Shown here: positions 18,336 to 27,300 of the stretch, piece after piece
Numbering within the stretch: the first letter of the stretch is position 1
Layout: each line of letters starts with the position of its first letter
Assembly: GCF_003710985.1 (NCBI RefSeq)
Contig: NZ_RHHT01000003.1
Location: 170,312-234,311, forward strand
Reading direction: 5' to 3'
DNA length: 64,000 nt
From: Brevibacillus panacihumi
GTDB taxonomy: Bacteria > Bacillota > Bacilli > Brevibacillales > Brevibacillaceae
Notes under the pieces: generated by a model
What the model was told of the DNA's origin: nothing
The model's database searches: none
The model's input: the letters and a program-made list of their open reading frames with translations, nothing else
Program-made: the position numbers and the translations under genes

Positions 18336-19928
18336 TTGTTCAAACATCTAAAAATAAAGTGGAAGATCACCCTGCTCTCCGTCGGGATTGTCCTGTTCTC
18401 TCTCATCATCAGCAGTCTGATCATGGTGGGCGGCATTATTCGCATGACGGAAACGCAGCTTGGACAACGACTGATGACGATAGCCCGGACAGTGGCGGAG
18501 ATTCCATTGGTTCAGCAGGGCGTCCAGGAGCCGAACGGGTGGGTAGCGATCAGCGAGTCGGTTCACAGAATGAGAATTGTCAATGATGTAACGTATATCG
18601 TCGTTTTAAACAAGGATCGCGTACGCTACTCGGATCCCCTGGACCAGCGCGTCGGAACAGTATTCCAGGATAAAGGGGTCGAAGCAGCCTTTGCAGAGCA
18701 TTCCTACCTGCATAAGGTAAGGGGGGAGCTAGGCACCGCCCTGCGCGCGTATGTACCGATCATGGACGGGCTGCATCAGCAGGTGGGCGTCGTAGTCGTC
18801 GGAAGAGTGATGCCGAGTGTCTGGGAGATCGTGCAGGAGGAGAAGCATAACATCGCGGCGACCTTCCTGTTGTCGCTTCTTTTCGGAGTATGGGGCTCCT
18901 ACTTGCTGGCACGCCATATGAAAAAACAGATGCTTGATCTGGAGCCGGAGGAAATAGCGCGGATTCTGGTGGAGCGCACAGCTACCTTTCACGCGATGCA
19001 TGAAGGCGTCATTGCGATCGACACGCAGGAGAGAATCACCATTTTCAACGACAGGGCCAAAAAAATCTTTGGGATCGAAGGAGAGGTATTGGGCAAACCC
19101 ATTCGCTCTGTTTTGCACGATACCCGCCTGCCCGAGGTGCTGGAGTTGCGTGAAAATTTCCTGAATACGGAAATTCATGTTGGAAATGCCCTGCTGTGGT
19201 CCAATCGCTTTTTGATCCGGGTAGACGAAAAAATAGTGGGGGCCCTCGCCATTTTTCAGGACCGGACCGAGGTTTCCCGGATCGCCGAAGAACTGACGGG
19301 TGTGAAAGAATTCGTCAGCGCGTTGCGTGTGCAAAATCATGAACATATGAACAAGCTTCATACGATTGCCGGGCTGCTCCAACTCAACCAGAACGAAAAA
19401 GCCCTTGCTTATCTCTTGGAGGTGAACGAACAGCAAGAAGAGCTGACCTCCTTTGTCACGGCTGCGATCGAGGACGAGAGTGTAGCCGGCCTCTTGATGG
19501 GTAAAGTAAGCCGCGGCAAAGAGCTTGGCATACGCGTGGTCATTGACCGGATGAGCTGCTTGAAGCGTTTCCCGCCATGGATGGACCATCACAACTTCGT
19601 GCTGATCCTGGGCAACTTGATTGAAAATGCGTTTGACTCTCTGGAGAGTTCTACGCGGACGGACAAGGAAGTAACAATCAGTATCGAGCAGGATGACGAA
19701 ATCTGCTCCATATTGGTGGAGGACAATGGCATCGGCATGGATGAAACGACGCGCAGGAACATGCTGGAGCGGGGCTACTCCACCAAGGATGGAGAGCATC
19801 TCGGACTTGGCCTGCATCTCGTCAATCAGCTGATTCACAAAGGAGGAGGCGAACTGGTCTGCACGTCGTCTCCTGGCGAAGGTGCGAGCTTTCTGATCAC
19901 ATTTCCGATGAAGGAGGTGAATGCATGA
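18336..19928 (+). CDS. dctS: C4-dicarboxylate sensor histidine kinase (CitA/DcuS/DctS family)
   Basis: This 530-residue membrane kinase has the CitA-DcuS layout. A first membrane segment (ITLLSVGIVLFSLIISSLIMVGG) leads to an extracellular PAS sensor (about 45-180) and a second membrane segment (NIAATFLLSLLFGVWGSYLL). A cytoplasmic PAS domain follows (about 220-320; AMHEGVIAIDTQERITIFNDRAKKIF). The phospho-acceptor region is RVQNHEHMNKLHTIAGLLQL (His near 336), and the ATPase is LILGNLIENAFDSL, VEDNGIGM, LGLGLHLVNQLI. The TTG start at 18336 has GGAAG upstream. It overlaps dctR by four bases. Signal input from DctB and control of dctA are inferred from the Bacillus DctBSR paradigm. Confidence 0.88.
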   Translation: MFKHLKIKWKITLLSVGIVLFSLIISSLIMVGGIIRMTETQLGQRLMTIARTVAEIPLVQQGVQEPNGWVAISESVHRMRIVNDVTYIVVLNKDRVRYSDPLDQRVGTVFQDKGVEAAFAEHSYLHKVRGELGTALRAYVPIMDGLHQQVGVVVVGRVMPSVWEIVQEEKHNIAATFLLSLLFGVWGSYLLARHMKKQMLDLEPEEIARILVERTATFHAMHEGVIAIDTQERITIFNDRAKKIFGIEGEVLGKPIRSVLHDTRLPEVLELRENFLNTEIHVGNALLWSNRFLIRVDEKIVGALAIFQDRTEVSRIAEELTGVKEFVSALRVQNHEHMNKLHTIAGLLQLNQNEKALAYLLEVNEQQEELTSFVTAAIEDESVAGLLMGKVSRGKELGIRVVIDRMSCLKRFPPWMDHHNFVLILGNLIENAFDSLESSTRTDKEVTISIEQDDEICSILVEDNGIGMDETTRRNMLERGYSTKDGEHLGLGLHLVNQLIHKGGGELVCTSSPGEGASFLITFPMKEVNA

Positions 19929-20638
19929 ATCTTGAATCTATTCGTGTAGTAGTCATTGAAGACGACCCGATGGTCCAGGAAATCAACCGCTCGTTTATCG
20001 AGCGCGTCTCTCCTTTCCAGGTGGTCGGGGTGGCGAATAATGGCGTGGAAGGGGTGGAGATGGTCCGCGAACTTCAGCCTGATCTGGTTGTTATCGATGT
20101 ATTTATGCCCGTGCAAGACGGGATCAAGACCTTGACGCAGCTTCGCGCCGGTACGGAGACGGTGGATGTGATCGTCATAACAGCGGCCAATGACAAGCAG
20201 ACGATCCAGACGATGCTTCGTTACGGTGCCATGGATTTTATTATCAAGCCCTTTCAATTTGAGCGTATCCGGCAGGCATTGGAAAACTACCGGGAGTTTC
20301 GGAGTCAGCTAAGACGGGAAGGCATGGTATCGCAGTCAGAAGTGGATCAACTGTTGTTTCGCAAATGGACGGAACAGTCAAAAGACCAAACAATCGCGTT
20401 GGACAGCCTGCCGAAAGGACTTCATGCCGTCACACTGGGACAAATCGTGCGACAATTAGGCGCAACTGCAGAAGCCCTTTCGGCAGAGGAAGTGGCGGAG
20501 CGAGTGGGAATCGCCCGAGTAACAGCCAGACGGTATCTCGACTACCTGGTCAAGGCAGAGCATGTAAAGCTTGCAGTCATGTACGGTGGAGTAGGAAGGC
20601 CGACGAATCGTTATGTACTCGCACCCAGGAAGGGGTAG
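19925..20638 (+). CDS. dctR: C4-dicarboxylate response regulator (CitB/DctR family)
   Basis: This 237-residue regulator has an N-terminal receiver (RVVVIEDDPMVQEINRSFIE; phospho-Asp in LVVIDVFMPVQDG near residue 57; FIIKPFQFERI). The C-terminal helix-turn-helix is of the CitB/DctR type, SAEEVAERVGIARVTARRYLDYLVKAEHVKL, and the family ending is GVGRPTNRYVL. It is translationally coupled to the kinase (ATGA overlap, AAGGAGGTG just before). It should activate dctA on phosphorylation. Confidence 0.9.
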   Translation: MNLESIRVVVIEDDPMVQEINRSFIERVSPFQVVGVANNGVEGVEMVRELQPDLVVIDVFMPVQDGIKTLTQLRAGTETVDVIVITAANDKQTIQTMLRYGAMDFIIKPFQFERIRQALENYREFRSQLRREGMVSQSEVDQLLFRKWTEQSKDQTIALDSLPKGLHAVTLGQIVRQLGATAEALSAEEVAERVGIARVTARRYLDYLVKAEHVKLAVMYGGVGRPTNRYVLAPRKG

Positions 20639-20740
20639 GAACACTCGGCGGCTGATCTTGAATAGAAGGCGGGAGGAAGAGGAACTCTTTTAGACTGGCA
20701 GCTTGATTTGACCAAGACTAAAAGGAGTGCGTGCAAGGTC

Positions 20741-22390
20741 GTGACAAAATTCCTTTTCTCTTATGTAAGCGCCTTCCTGTTGGCAAGCAGCGTACTGTCC
20801 GCCGTTGGCAGCGCAGGGAGTGCCTTCGCCTCGCAACCAGCTCTCTCAACCGCACAGGAAAAGCTCGCTGCAGCCTCCCATTCCCGGGCGCAAATCTTGC
20901 GGCTAAACATGGAGGAGCCGGCGACGCTCAATCCGATATTCGCCGAGGATACAGTCTCGGGTGCCCTGATCCGCCAGCTCTACGACAGCCTGACTCGACT
21001 GGATGAAGACGGAAATCCCGTCCTGTCTCTTGCCTCCGACATGAAGCTGTCACCTGACAAGAGGACCTATACCTTTACCTTGAGGGATGCCAAATGGTCC
21101 AACGGCGACCCGGTTACCGCCCATGATTTCGAATACACCTGGAAGCATGCGCTCGATCCGAAAACAGGCTCCCCGGCTGCCTACAACTACTACAGCATCA
21201 AAAACGCCCAAGCTTTTTCGGCAGGCAAAGCCCGAAGCGAAGACGTCGGCGTGAAGGCTCTCGACGACAAGACCCTCCAGGTTGTTTTGGAAAACCCGAT
21301 TCCTTTTTTCCCGACGATGGTCTCCTTTCTTCCTGCGGTGAATAAAAATGTGGCGCAGGCCAATCCACAGTGGGCGACGGACCCGAAGACACTCGTCAGC
21401 AATGGTCCGTTCAAGCTGGAGCAGTGGGAGCACAGGAATAAAATCGTGCTGGTGAAAAACAGGTCGTATTGGGAGCAGGAAGCGGTCAAGCTGGAGCGGG
21501 TGGAGATTTTCATGATCGCAGATGCCAGCACCGAGCTTTCCATGTTTGACAAAGGCGAACTTGATTGGGCCGGCAATCCGATCAGCGGGCTTCCGATTGA
21601 CGCGATCGAGCCGCTCATGAAGGAAGGCAAGCTGCGGACAAAGCCCAAGGCGACCTCGTATTATATCCGCTTCAACACGGAGCGGGAGCCGTTTACGAAC
21701 GCCAAGATCCGCAAAGCGTTCGCCTACGCGATCAACCGGCAGGAAATTGCCCGGCATATCGGACAGGCGGGACAAACACCCTTGATGGGCATTACACCGA
21801 TCACCGCCAGCTTGCGGCCGGAAGGATTTTTTGCCGACAATCAGCCAGAGGAAGCGAAGAAGCTCCTGGAAGAGGGCATGAAAGAGCTGGGAATCACGAA
21901 ACTACCGGAAATTACCTATCTATACAACATCTCCGACCGCAACAAAGCGATTGCGCTCACCCTGCAGGCCACCTGGAAAAAGGTGCTGGGCGTTGAGGTA
22001 AAGCTGCAGAGCAAGGAGACAAAAGTCGTTCTGGATGATCAGGAACAAGGCAAGTTCGCGATCACCCGATCAAGCTGGACGGCGGATACGAACGATCCGG
22101 TCGACTTCCTGCAAAAATTCGTGGAGAAATACAGCTCGTCCAATATTACGCGATGGCACAATCCAGTGTATGCGGAACTGATCCGCAAGTCGTACGTAGA
22201 GACAGACAAGGAAAAACGCAAGCAAATCCTGCTGGATGCGGAGGCTTTGCTGATGGAAGAAATGCCGCTGACGGGGATATTCAGTGATGTCAATGCCTGG
22301 GTACAAAGTGATAAGCTAAAAGGAGTGCGAATCGATCCGCTCAGCAAAATTGATCTGAAGTGGGCCTATCTGGAGGAAAAAGGGGAATGA
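20741..22390 (+). CDS. Oligopeptide ABC transporter substrate-binding protein (OppA/DppE family)
   Basis: This peptide-binding protein of about 549 residues belongs to family 5 solute-binding proteins: ILRLNMEEPATLNPIFAEDTVSGALIRQLYDSLTRLDEDGNP, then LRDAKWSNGDPVTAHDFEYTWKHALDPKTGS. The GTG at 20741 is preferred over an in-frame TTG at 20708 because AAAAGGAG lies between them. The signal sequence (LFSYVSAFLLASSVLSAVGSAGSAFA) has no lipobox cysteine, unusual for a Gram-positive OppA, so release or another anchoring is possible. No permease or ATPase genes are adjacent. The next genes encode an LD-carboxypeptidase and an amidohydrolase, so murein peptides are a likely ligand. Confidence 0.88.
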   Translation: MTKFLFSYVSAFLLASSVLSAVGSAGSAFASQPALSTAQEKLAAASHSRAQILRLNMEEPATLNPIFAEDTVSGALIRQLYDSLTRLDEDGNPVLSLASDMKLSPDKRTYTFTLRDAKWSNGDPVTAHDFEYTWKHALDPKTGSPAAYNYYSIKNAQAFSAGKARSEDVGVKALDDKTLQVVLENPIPFFPTMVSFLPAVNKNVAQANPQWATDPKTLVSNGPFKLEQWEHRNKIVLVKNRSYWEQEAVKLERVEIFMIADASTELSMFDKGELDWAGNPISGLPIDAIEPLMKEGKLRTKPKATSYYIRFNTEREPFTNAKIRKAFAYAINRQEIARHIGQAGQTPLMGITPITASLRPEGFFADNQPEEAKKLLEEGMKELGITKLPEITYLYNISDRNKAIALTLQATWKKVLGVEVKLQSKETKVVLDDQEQGKFAITRSSWTADTNDPVDFLQKFVEKYSSSNITRWHNPVYAELIRKSYVETDKEKRKQILLDAEALLMEEMPLTGIFSDVNAWVQSDKLKGVRIDPLSKIDLKWAYLEEKGE

Positions 22391-23325
22391 GAGAGATGAA
22401 CAAGGGAAGAGCATGGCGAGCAGGAGATACCATCGGGATCATCGCGACATCCAGCCCTGTCGATCAGGAGCTGTTGCCAAAGGCGATCGCCGAGGTGGAG
22501 GCGCTGGGATACAAGGTAAAAGTCGGGGAGACCTGCAAGCAAAGCTACGGGGGGTATCTGGCAGGTACCCCCGAGCAGCGGGCGGATGGACTGAATGCCA
22601 TGTTCGCTGACGATGAAGTTGACGGAATTTTGTGTCTGCGCGGAGGATACGGCGCGCCGCAAATCCTGCCGTTGCTCGATTACGACTGCATCGCGCAAAA
22701 TCCGAAGCTGTTCGTCGGCTACAGCGACATCACGGCTTTACATACGGTATTTGGGCAAAACGCCAATCTGGCGACCCTGCATGGACCGATGGCAGCCTCC
22801 GATCTGGCCCACGGCTTGGACGACTGGTCCAAATCGTATCTGATACGTGCGCTGTCCGAGCCAGAACCTTTGGGCGATCTGATCAATCCCCCAGGGGAAG
22901 AGATTGTCTGCATGGTGGAGGGCTGTGCCAGCGGTCCCGTAGTTGGCGGCAATTTGACGTTAGTCGCCGCCTTGATGGGGACGCCTTACCAATTGGATAC
23001 CCGCGGCAAGCTGTTGTTCCTCGAAGAAATTGACGAGGAGCCGTACCGTGTGGATCGCATGCTGACGCAACTGGCTCTGGGAGGTGTGTTCGAGGATTGC
23101 GCCGGAGTGATTCTCGGGACCTGGACCAATTGCGAGCCGAAAAAGCGGGAAGGCTTCTCGGTCTGGGATGTGGTTCGGAACATTGTCGTTCCTTACGAGA
23201 AGCCGACGATTTGGAACATTCAGATCGGACATGGCGCTGTAAACATGGCGTTGCCGTTCGGAGTAGAAGCGACGCTGGATGCCACAGCCGGAAAACTTAC
23301 CATAGAGGAGAGTGTAACGAGATGA
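22387..23325 (+). CDS. LD-carboxypeptidase (LdcA/MccF family, YkfA-like)
   Basis: This serine peptidase of about 312 residues belongs to the S66 family. It cleaves the terminal D-Ala from cytoplasmic murein tetrapeptides or processes related peptides. Seen are GDTIGIIATSSPVDQE at the start, the nucleophile region CLRGGYGAPQILPLLDYD with KLFVGYSDITALH, GNLTLVAALMGTPYQLDTRGKLLFLEEIDEEPYRVDRML, and the late GHGAVNMALPFG holding the catalytic His. The ATG at 22387 overlaps the preceding stop; a second ATG at 22396 is possible. In B. subtilis the homologue ykfA also follows a dipeptide transporter gene (dpp), supporting murein-peptide recycling. Confidence 0.9.
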   Translation: MREMNKGRAWRAGDTIGIIATSSPVDQELLPKAIAEVEALGYKVKVGETCKQSYGGYLAGTPEQRADGLNAMFADDEVDGILCLRGGYGAPQILPLLDYDCIAQNPKLFVGYSDITALHTVFGQNANLATLHGPMAASDLAHGLDDWSKSYLIRALSEPEPLGDLINPPGEEIVCMVEGCASGPVVGGNLTLVAALMGTPYQLDTRGKLLFLEEIDEEPYRVDRMLTQLALGGVFEDCAGVILGTWTNCEPKKREGFSVWDVVRNIVVPYEKPTIWNIQIGHGAVNMALPFGVEATLDATAGKLTIEESVTR

Positions 23326-24524
23326 GTCAAGTAGGAAAAGAGCAGGTTTGGCAGCAAGCACAGGAGATTTTGCCGTGGCTGATTGAAGTCCGCCGAGATT
23401 TTCACCAGTATCCGGAGATCGGGCTTGAGGAGTTCCGCACACAGGAGCAAGTCATGCGATACTTGGACGAAATGGGCATCCCCTACACCAAGTCGGCAGG
23501 AACGGGCATCGTCGGATTGATCCAGGGAGGACGCCCGGGAGCGACGGTCGCTCTGCGTGGAGATATGGATGCGCTGCCGATCCTGGAAGCAGAGGACCGG
23601 GAATACCGCTCGAAAATCCCCGGAAAAATGCACGCTTGCGGCCATGACGCGCATATGACCTGTTTGCTCGGGGCTGCGCGCATTCTGAACCATTACAAAG
23701 CGGAGCTGGCGGGAAATGTAAAGCTCTTTTTCCAACCGGCAGAGGAGACGGTCGGCGGCGCTTTGCCGATGATCAAGGAAGGCGTGCTGGAGAATCCCAA
23801 AGTGGATGCTGTCTTTGGCTTGCATGTATCCAGCGATATTCCGGCAGGACATATCGGAGTCAAATACGGTCAGATGAACGCCTCTTCTGATGATTTGAGC
23901 ATCATCGTACGCGGTGAAAACGGTCATGGCGCCTATCCGCACAGCGGGCGCGACGCCATCGTCATCGCGGCGCATGTCATCACCGCCCTGCAGACAATCG
24001 TCAGCCGCAACGTCGATCCGCGCAGAGCGGCGGTCATCACGATCGGGATGATTTCCGGAGGCACAGCGAACAATATCCTGGCACAGGAGGTCAAGCTGAC
24101 CGGAACGATCCGGACGCTGGAGCCAAGCGTGCGCGAACAGGTGAAGGAAAGAATACAAGAAGTGGCCGCATTGACTGCCCGCGCTCTCGGAGGCGAAGCG
24201 GAAGTCACGTATGAGGAAGGCTATACGTCCCTGATCAATGATGATGCATTGGTGGATCTGGTAAAACGAAACGGCGAGGAGCTGCTTGGCGAACAGCATG
24301 TGCGGATCAATGAACTGCCCAACATGGGGGTAGAGGATTTTGCCTACTTCGCCGAGAATGTCCCCGGTGCCTTTTTCCACCTGGGTGTACGAAACGAAGA
24401 GACGGGGTGCGTCTATCCGGTCCATCATCCAAATTTTGATCTCGATGAACGCAGTCTGGCGGTAGGTGCTGCGATGCAGGCTTTAAATACACTGGTTTAC
24501 CTGAAGGAGAATGAGCAGCGATAG
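23322..24524 (+). CDS. M20 family amidohydrolase (N-acyl-amino acid / hippurate hydrolase type)
   Basis: This zinc-dependent peptidase/amidohydrolase has about 400 residues. It shows the M20D signatures VEVRRDFHQYPEIGLEEFRTQ, VALRGDMDALPI, GKMHACGHDAHMTCLLGAA (metal ligands), FFQPAEETVGGALPMIKEG and a late GVEDFAYFAENVPGAFFHLG. The ATG at 23322 follows GAGGAGAG and overlaps the LD-carboxypeptidase stop; an upstream in-frame extension lies in the previous gene and is rejected. Being coupled to the peptide-binding protein and LD-carboxypeptidase, it may deacylate or split imported murein-derived amides. The exact substrate is unknown. Confidence 0.88.
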   Translation: MSQVGKEQVWQQAQEILPWLIEVRRDFHQYPEIGLEEFRTQEQVMRYLDEMGIPYTKSAGTGIVGLIQGGRPGATVALRGDMDALPILEAEDREYRSKIPGKMHACGHDAHMTCLLGAARILNHYKAELAGNVKLFFQPAEETVGGALPMIKEGVLENPKVDAVFGLHVSSDIPAGHIGVKYGQMNASSDDLSIIVRGENGHGAYPHSGRDAIVIAAHVITALQTIVSRNVDPRRAAVITIGMISGGTANNILAQEVKLTGTIRTLEPSVREQVKERIQEVAALTARALGGEAEVTYEEGYTSLINDDALVDLVKRNGEELLGEQHVRINELPNMGVEDFAYFAENVPGAFFHLGVRNEETGCVYPVHHPNFDLDERSLAVGAAMQALNTLVYLKENEQR

Positions 24525-24624
24525 AGAAGGTGACGGCAAAGCGTGATCGCGAATAGGATGCGGCTCCCAGCGGGAACACTACAGACGCCATGAGATTTTT
24601 CCATGAAAGGAAGAGAGCCGTAGT

Positions 24625-25077
24625 ATGAGCATCACGATGAGCCGTCCTGTCACCGAGGTCTTGAATAAGCAGGTTGCGAACTGGTCTGTGCTGTTTATCA
24701 AGCTGCACCACTATCACTGGTATGTGAAAGGCTCCAACTTTTTCACCCTGCACGCCAAGTACGAAGAACTGTACAACGAAGCCGCGAAATATGTGGATGA
24801 ACTGGCTGAGCGTATGCTGGCCAAGGGAGGAAAGCCTGTCTCGACCATGAAGGCCTGTCTGGAGCAGTCCTCCATCAAGGAGGCAGCGGGCGGAGAGTCT
24901 GCGGAACAGATGGTGCAGGCTACTGTTAGCGATTTCCAAACCTTGATCAAAGAACTGAATGAAGGAATTGCCGCAGCGGAGGCGGAGGACGACGAAGCTA
25001 CCGCAGACATGCTGACCGGGATGATCGGCAGTCTGGAGAAGCATGTCTGGATGCTGCAGGCTTTTGCGGGGAAATAG
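24625..25077 (+). CDS. dps: Dps/ferritin-like iron-storage and DNA-protection protein
   Basis: This 150-residue Dps-family protein forms a dodecamer that oxidises and stores iron and shields DNA from peroxide. The ferroxidase signature spans the intersubunit site: LHHYHWYVKGSNFFTLHAKYEELYNEAAKYVDELAERMLAKGGKP (about residues 30-75). Length is typical and there is no long N-terminal DNA-binding tail. The preceding 100 bases have CGGCTC and GAGCCG arms that could fold around the leader near the ribosome site; its significance is unknown. No clear PerR box was found. It is a single-gene unit followed by a hairpin at 25089. Confidence 0.92.
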   Translation: MSITMSRPVTEVLNKQVANWSVLFIKLHHYHWYVKGSNFFTLHAKYEELYNEAAKYVDELAERMLAKGGKPVSTMKACLEQSSIKEAAGGESAEQMVQATVSDFQTLIKELNEGIAAAEAEDDEATADMLTGMIGSLEKHVWMLQAFAGK

Positions 25078-25088
25078 GCAGTAACGGA

Positions 25089-25130
25089 AGAGGAGCTGAT
25101 CCGTCATTCGGGCGTGGTCAGCTCCTCTCA
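25089..25130 (+). terminator. Hairpin after dps
   Basis: AGAGGAGCTGA pairs with TCAGCTCCTCT over an 18-base loop, 12 bases after the dps stop. The following bases (CAATTTGATT) are only weakly T-rich, so this is a moderate terminator call. Confidence 0.6.
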
Positions 25131-25191
25131 ATTTGATTGACTAGTTTATGTTTTTTTACCTTTTGCGAAATAACTGCTTCCTGCATTTTCA

Positions 25192-25602
25192 TCAAAATGC
25201 GATACCTTTGGGATGGTATTTATTTTTCTCAAATTCTTCGTCTACCTCTCCCAATGGTATTCTCACCATCATTTCTTTATTGACTGAATAATAATACAAC
25301 AAAGTTATATCTTTCTTTTGTTCACTTTTCGATTTTGAAGCTACATTAACTAAATATGCCCCCTGCGGTTTTCCATCCTTATATATCGTTGCTGGCTGAG
25401 GAAGCGATACCATAATTACTTCATAACCATTAGCTTCAGAATCTTTTTTCGCTGTCTGAGTAATATCACGTAGTTTTTCGAATGTTTTTTCATCAAGTTG
25501 TAAGGCATCTATCGCGGCTTTTTCAGTCACTTCTTCATTTGCAGAGCAGGCGGTTAAAAGAATACAACTCAAAGCAATTTTTAACATGTTATGCTGTTTC
25601 AA
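25192..25602 (-). CDS. Small lipoprotein of unknown function
   Basis: This putative lipoprotein has about 136 residues and no recognised domain. After a short basic start comes MLKIALSCILLTAC, a signal peptide ending in the lipobox LTAC, then SANEEVTEKAAIDALQLDEKTFEKLRDITQ. The rest is a small mixed domain: GYEVIMVSLPQPATIYKDGKPQGAYLVNVASKSKSEQKKDITLLYYYSVNKEMMV. The TTG at 25602 is chosen from AAGGAAGG about 10 bases upstream; ATG at 25587 is also possible. The gene and its flanks are markedly more AT-rich than their neighbours, which suggests transfer. Nothing nearby indicates its role. Confidence 0.65.
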   Translation of the reverse strand: MKQHNMLKIALSCILLTACSANEEVTEKAAIDALQLDEKTFEKLRDITQTAKKDSEANGYEVIMVSLPQPATIYKDGKPQGAYLVNVASKSKSEQKKDITLLYYYSVNKEMMVRIPLGEVDEEFEKNKYHPKGIAF

Positions 25603-25868
25603 TTTTATCAACACCTTCCTTTTTTTATATATAAAGTAATATTTTAGCATAAACATGAATACCGGCTCGAAGCGTATTTATTGAACTTTTAAATCCCGTA
25701 CGATTATTAGTTTGCTTACTTGCAATGTTGTGTGGGATATTTTTACGTGGAATCGCTAAATTGCCCAAAACGAATTGCACCAACATTATTCCCATGCGGG
25801 GGCTACTGGTGTAAACTAGCAGTGTGACCGGAGAAAGCACTTTCAAGATGGAAAGGATGTACACTTTC

Positions 25869-26795
25869 ATGGCATCACCATACGTAACCTTTAACCGCGA
25901 GCAATGGAAGTCTCTGCGGGCTTCTACGCCGCTGACCATATCGGATGATGAGCTGGCCTGTTTGCAGGGCGTCAACGAGAAGATCTCGATGGACGAGGTC
26001 TCAGAAGTTTATTTGCCACTCTCCCGATTGTTGAATCTGCACGTAGGGGCGACACAGGAGCTGCATCAAGCTACGCATACGTTTTTGGGAATTCAGGATG
26101 CCAAGGTTCCTTTCATCATTGGAATTGCCGGGAGTGTAGCCGTCGGAAAAAGCACGACGGCGCGTATTTTGCAGACACTGCTCTCCCGCTGGCCGAACCA
26201 CCCCAAAGTGGAGCTGGTGACGACGGACGGTTTTCTCTATCCCAATCGCGTGTTGGAAGAGCGAGGGATCATGAAGCGCAAAGGCTTTCCCGAAAGCTAC
26301 GATTTGCGCCGCTTCCTGCATTTTTTATCGGAAATCAAATCAGGAGAGCCGGAAGTATCCGCTCCTGTCTACTCTCATCTGGTCTATGACATCGTGCCGG
26401 ACCAGTGGCAGACGGTAAGACAGCCGGATATTTTGATTGTAGAGGGATTGAACGTCTTGCAGCCCCCCAGGGATAAGAGCCTGTCAGAGCTGTTCGTGTC
26501 TGATTTCTTCGATTTCTCCATCTATGTGGATGCGAAGGAACAAGATATTTTCCAATGGTACGTGGAGCGGTTCAAGGTGCTGCGCCAGACGGCCTTCTCC
26601 AATCCGGCGTCGTATTTCCGCCGCTACGCAAGCCTTTCAGACGAGGAAGCGGTCGAGGTCGCGACAGGCATCTGGAAGGAAATTAATGAAATCAACCTGC
26701 GAAAAAATATCCTGCCGACTCGCGTGCGTGCGCGTCTGATTCTCGAAAAGGGACAAGACCACAGCGTGCAGCGCGTGAAGCTGCGCAGGCTGTAG
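25869..26795 (+). CDS. coaA: Pantothenate kinase, type I
   Basis: This enzyme of about 308 residues phosphorylates pantothenate, the first step of coenzyme A synthesis. It is the prokaryotic type I (P-loop) enzyme: [12 protein letters not shown] near the start, Walker [18 protein letters not shown] near residue 84, [38 protein letters not shown], and the C-terminal [20 protein letters not shown]. The ATG at 25869 is chosen because the family starts about here and GAAAGG lies upstream; in-frame starts at 25824, 25848 and 25857 cannot be excluded. It is followed by its own terminator. Confidence 0.93.
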   Translation: MASPYVTFNREQWKSLRASTPLTISDDELACLQGVNEKISMDEVSEVYLPLSRLLNLHVGATQELHQATHTFLGIQDAKVPFIIGIAGSVAVGKSTTARILQTLLSRWPNHPKVELVTTDGFLYPNRVLEERGIMKRKGFPESYDLRRFLHFLSEIKSGEPEVSAPVYSHLVYDIVPDQWQTVRQPDILIVEGLNVLQPPRDKSLSELFVSDFFDFSIYVDAKEQDIFQWYVERFKVLRQTAFSNPASYFRRYASLSDEEAVEVATGIWKEINEINLRKNILPTRVRARLILEKGQDHSVQRVKLRRL

Positions 26796-26812
26796 AACAT
26801 AATAAGACGACG

Positions 26813-26840
26813 AAGCAGGGGGCGACTCCTGCTTTTGTTG
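26813..26840 (+). terminator. Terminator of coaA
   Basis: AAGCAGG and CCTGCTT form a stem over an 8-base loop, followed by the T-rich TTGTTGT, 18 bases after the coaA stop. Confidence 0.65.
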
Positions 26841-26856
26841 TACAGGGAGGACTAAA

Positions 26857-27299
26857 ATGAAATTGATAAGTGCCTGTTTGATTGGCTGTGAATGCCGCTA
26901 CGATCAGAAATCCTGCCGTACTCATCTAGGAGAGCAGCTGCTGAGCCAGGGAAAAGCCATTCCTGTTTGTCCCGAGCAGCTGGGCGGTCTGCCAACCCCG
27001 CGCCCGCCAGCCGAGATTGTCGGAGGCGATGGCTTTGATGTCCTGGATGGAAGGGCCAAAATCGTGGACAACCAGGGCAATGATGTAACCGATATTTTTT
27101 GGCTGGCGCTCATCAAGCATTGAAAATCGCTCAGACAGCCGGTGTGACATCCGCCATTTTAAAAGAAAACAGTCCCTCCTGTGGAAGCTCATTCATCTAC
27201 GACGGCACCTTTACGGGTAAAAAAGTGCAGGGTGTAGGGCTCACTGCCGCACTCTTCCTGCGAAACGGGATTGAAGTGAGCTCGGAGCGGAGGGAGTAG
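26857..27299 (+). pseudogene. DUF523 family protein, frameshifted at a T6 run
   Basis: The family reading starts in one frame (MKLISACLIGCECRYD..., IPVCPEQLGGLPTPRPPAEIVGGDG) and ends in another (AHQALKIAQTAGVTSAILKENSPSCGSS..., YDGTFTGKKVQGVGLTAALF). The conserved cysteine motifs CPEQLGG and SPSCGSS are split between them. At 27095-27100 there are six T residues. Seven T, or a -1 slip on TTT, would read ATT TTT TTG GCT GGC GCT and rejoin the frames exactly as the family expects (DIFLAGAHQALKIA). In the given sequence the first frame stops at 27121-27123. The cause may be true inactivation, a homopolymer sequencing error or slippage. GGGAGG precedes the ATG. The function of DUF523 is unknown. 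Confidence 0.85.
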
Positions 27300-27300
27300 T

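Noticed and set aside
25625..25810. Minus-strand frame upstream of the lipoprotein (containing LVQFVLGNLAIPRKNIPHN) as a possible transposase remnant
   Set aside because: No catalytic motif, inverted repeat or relative could be recognised.
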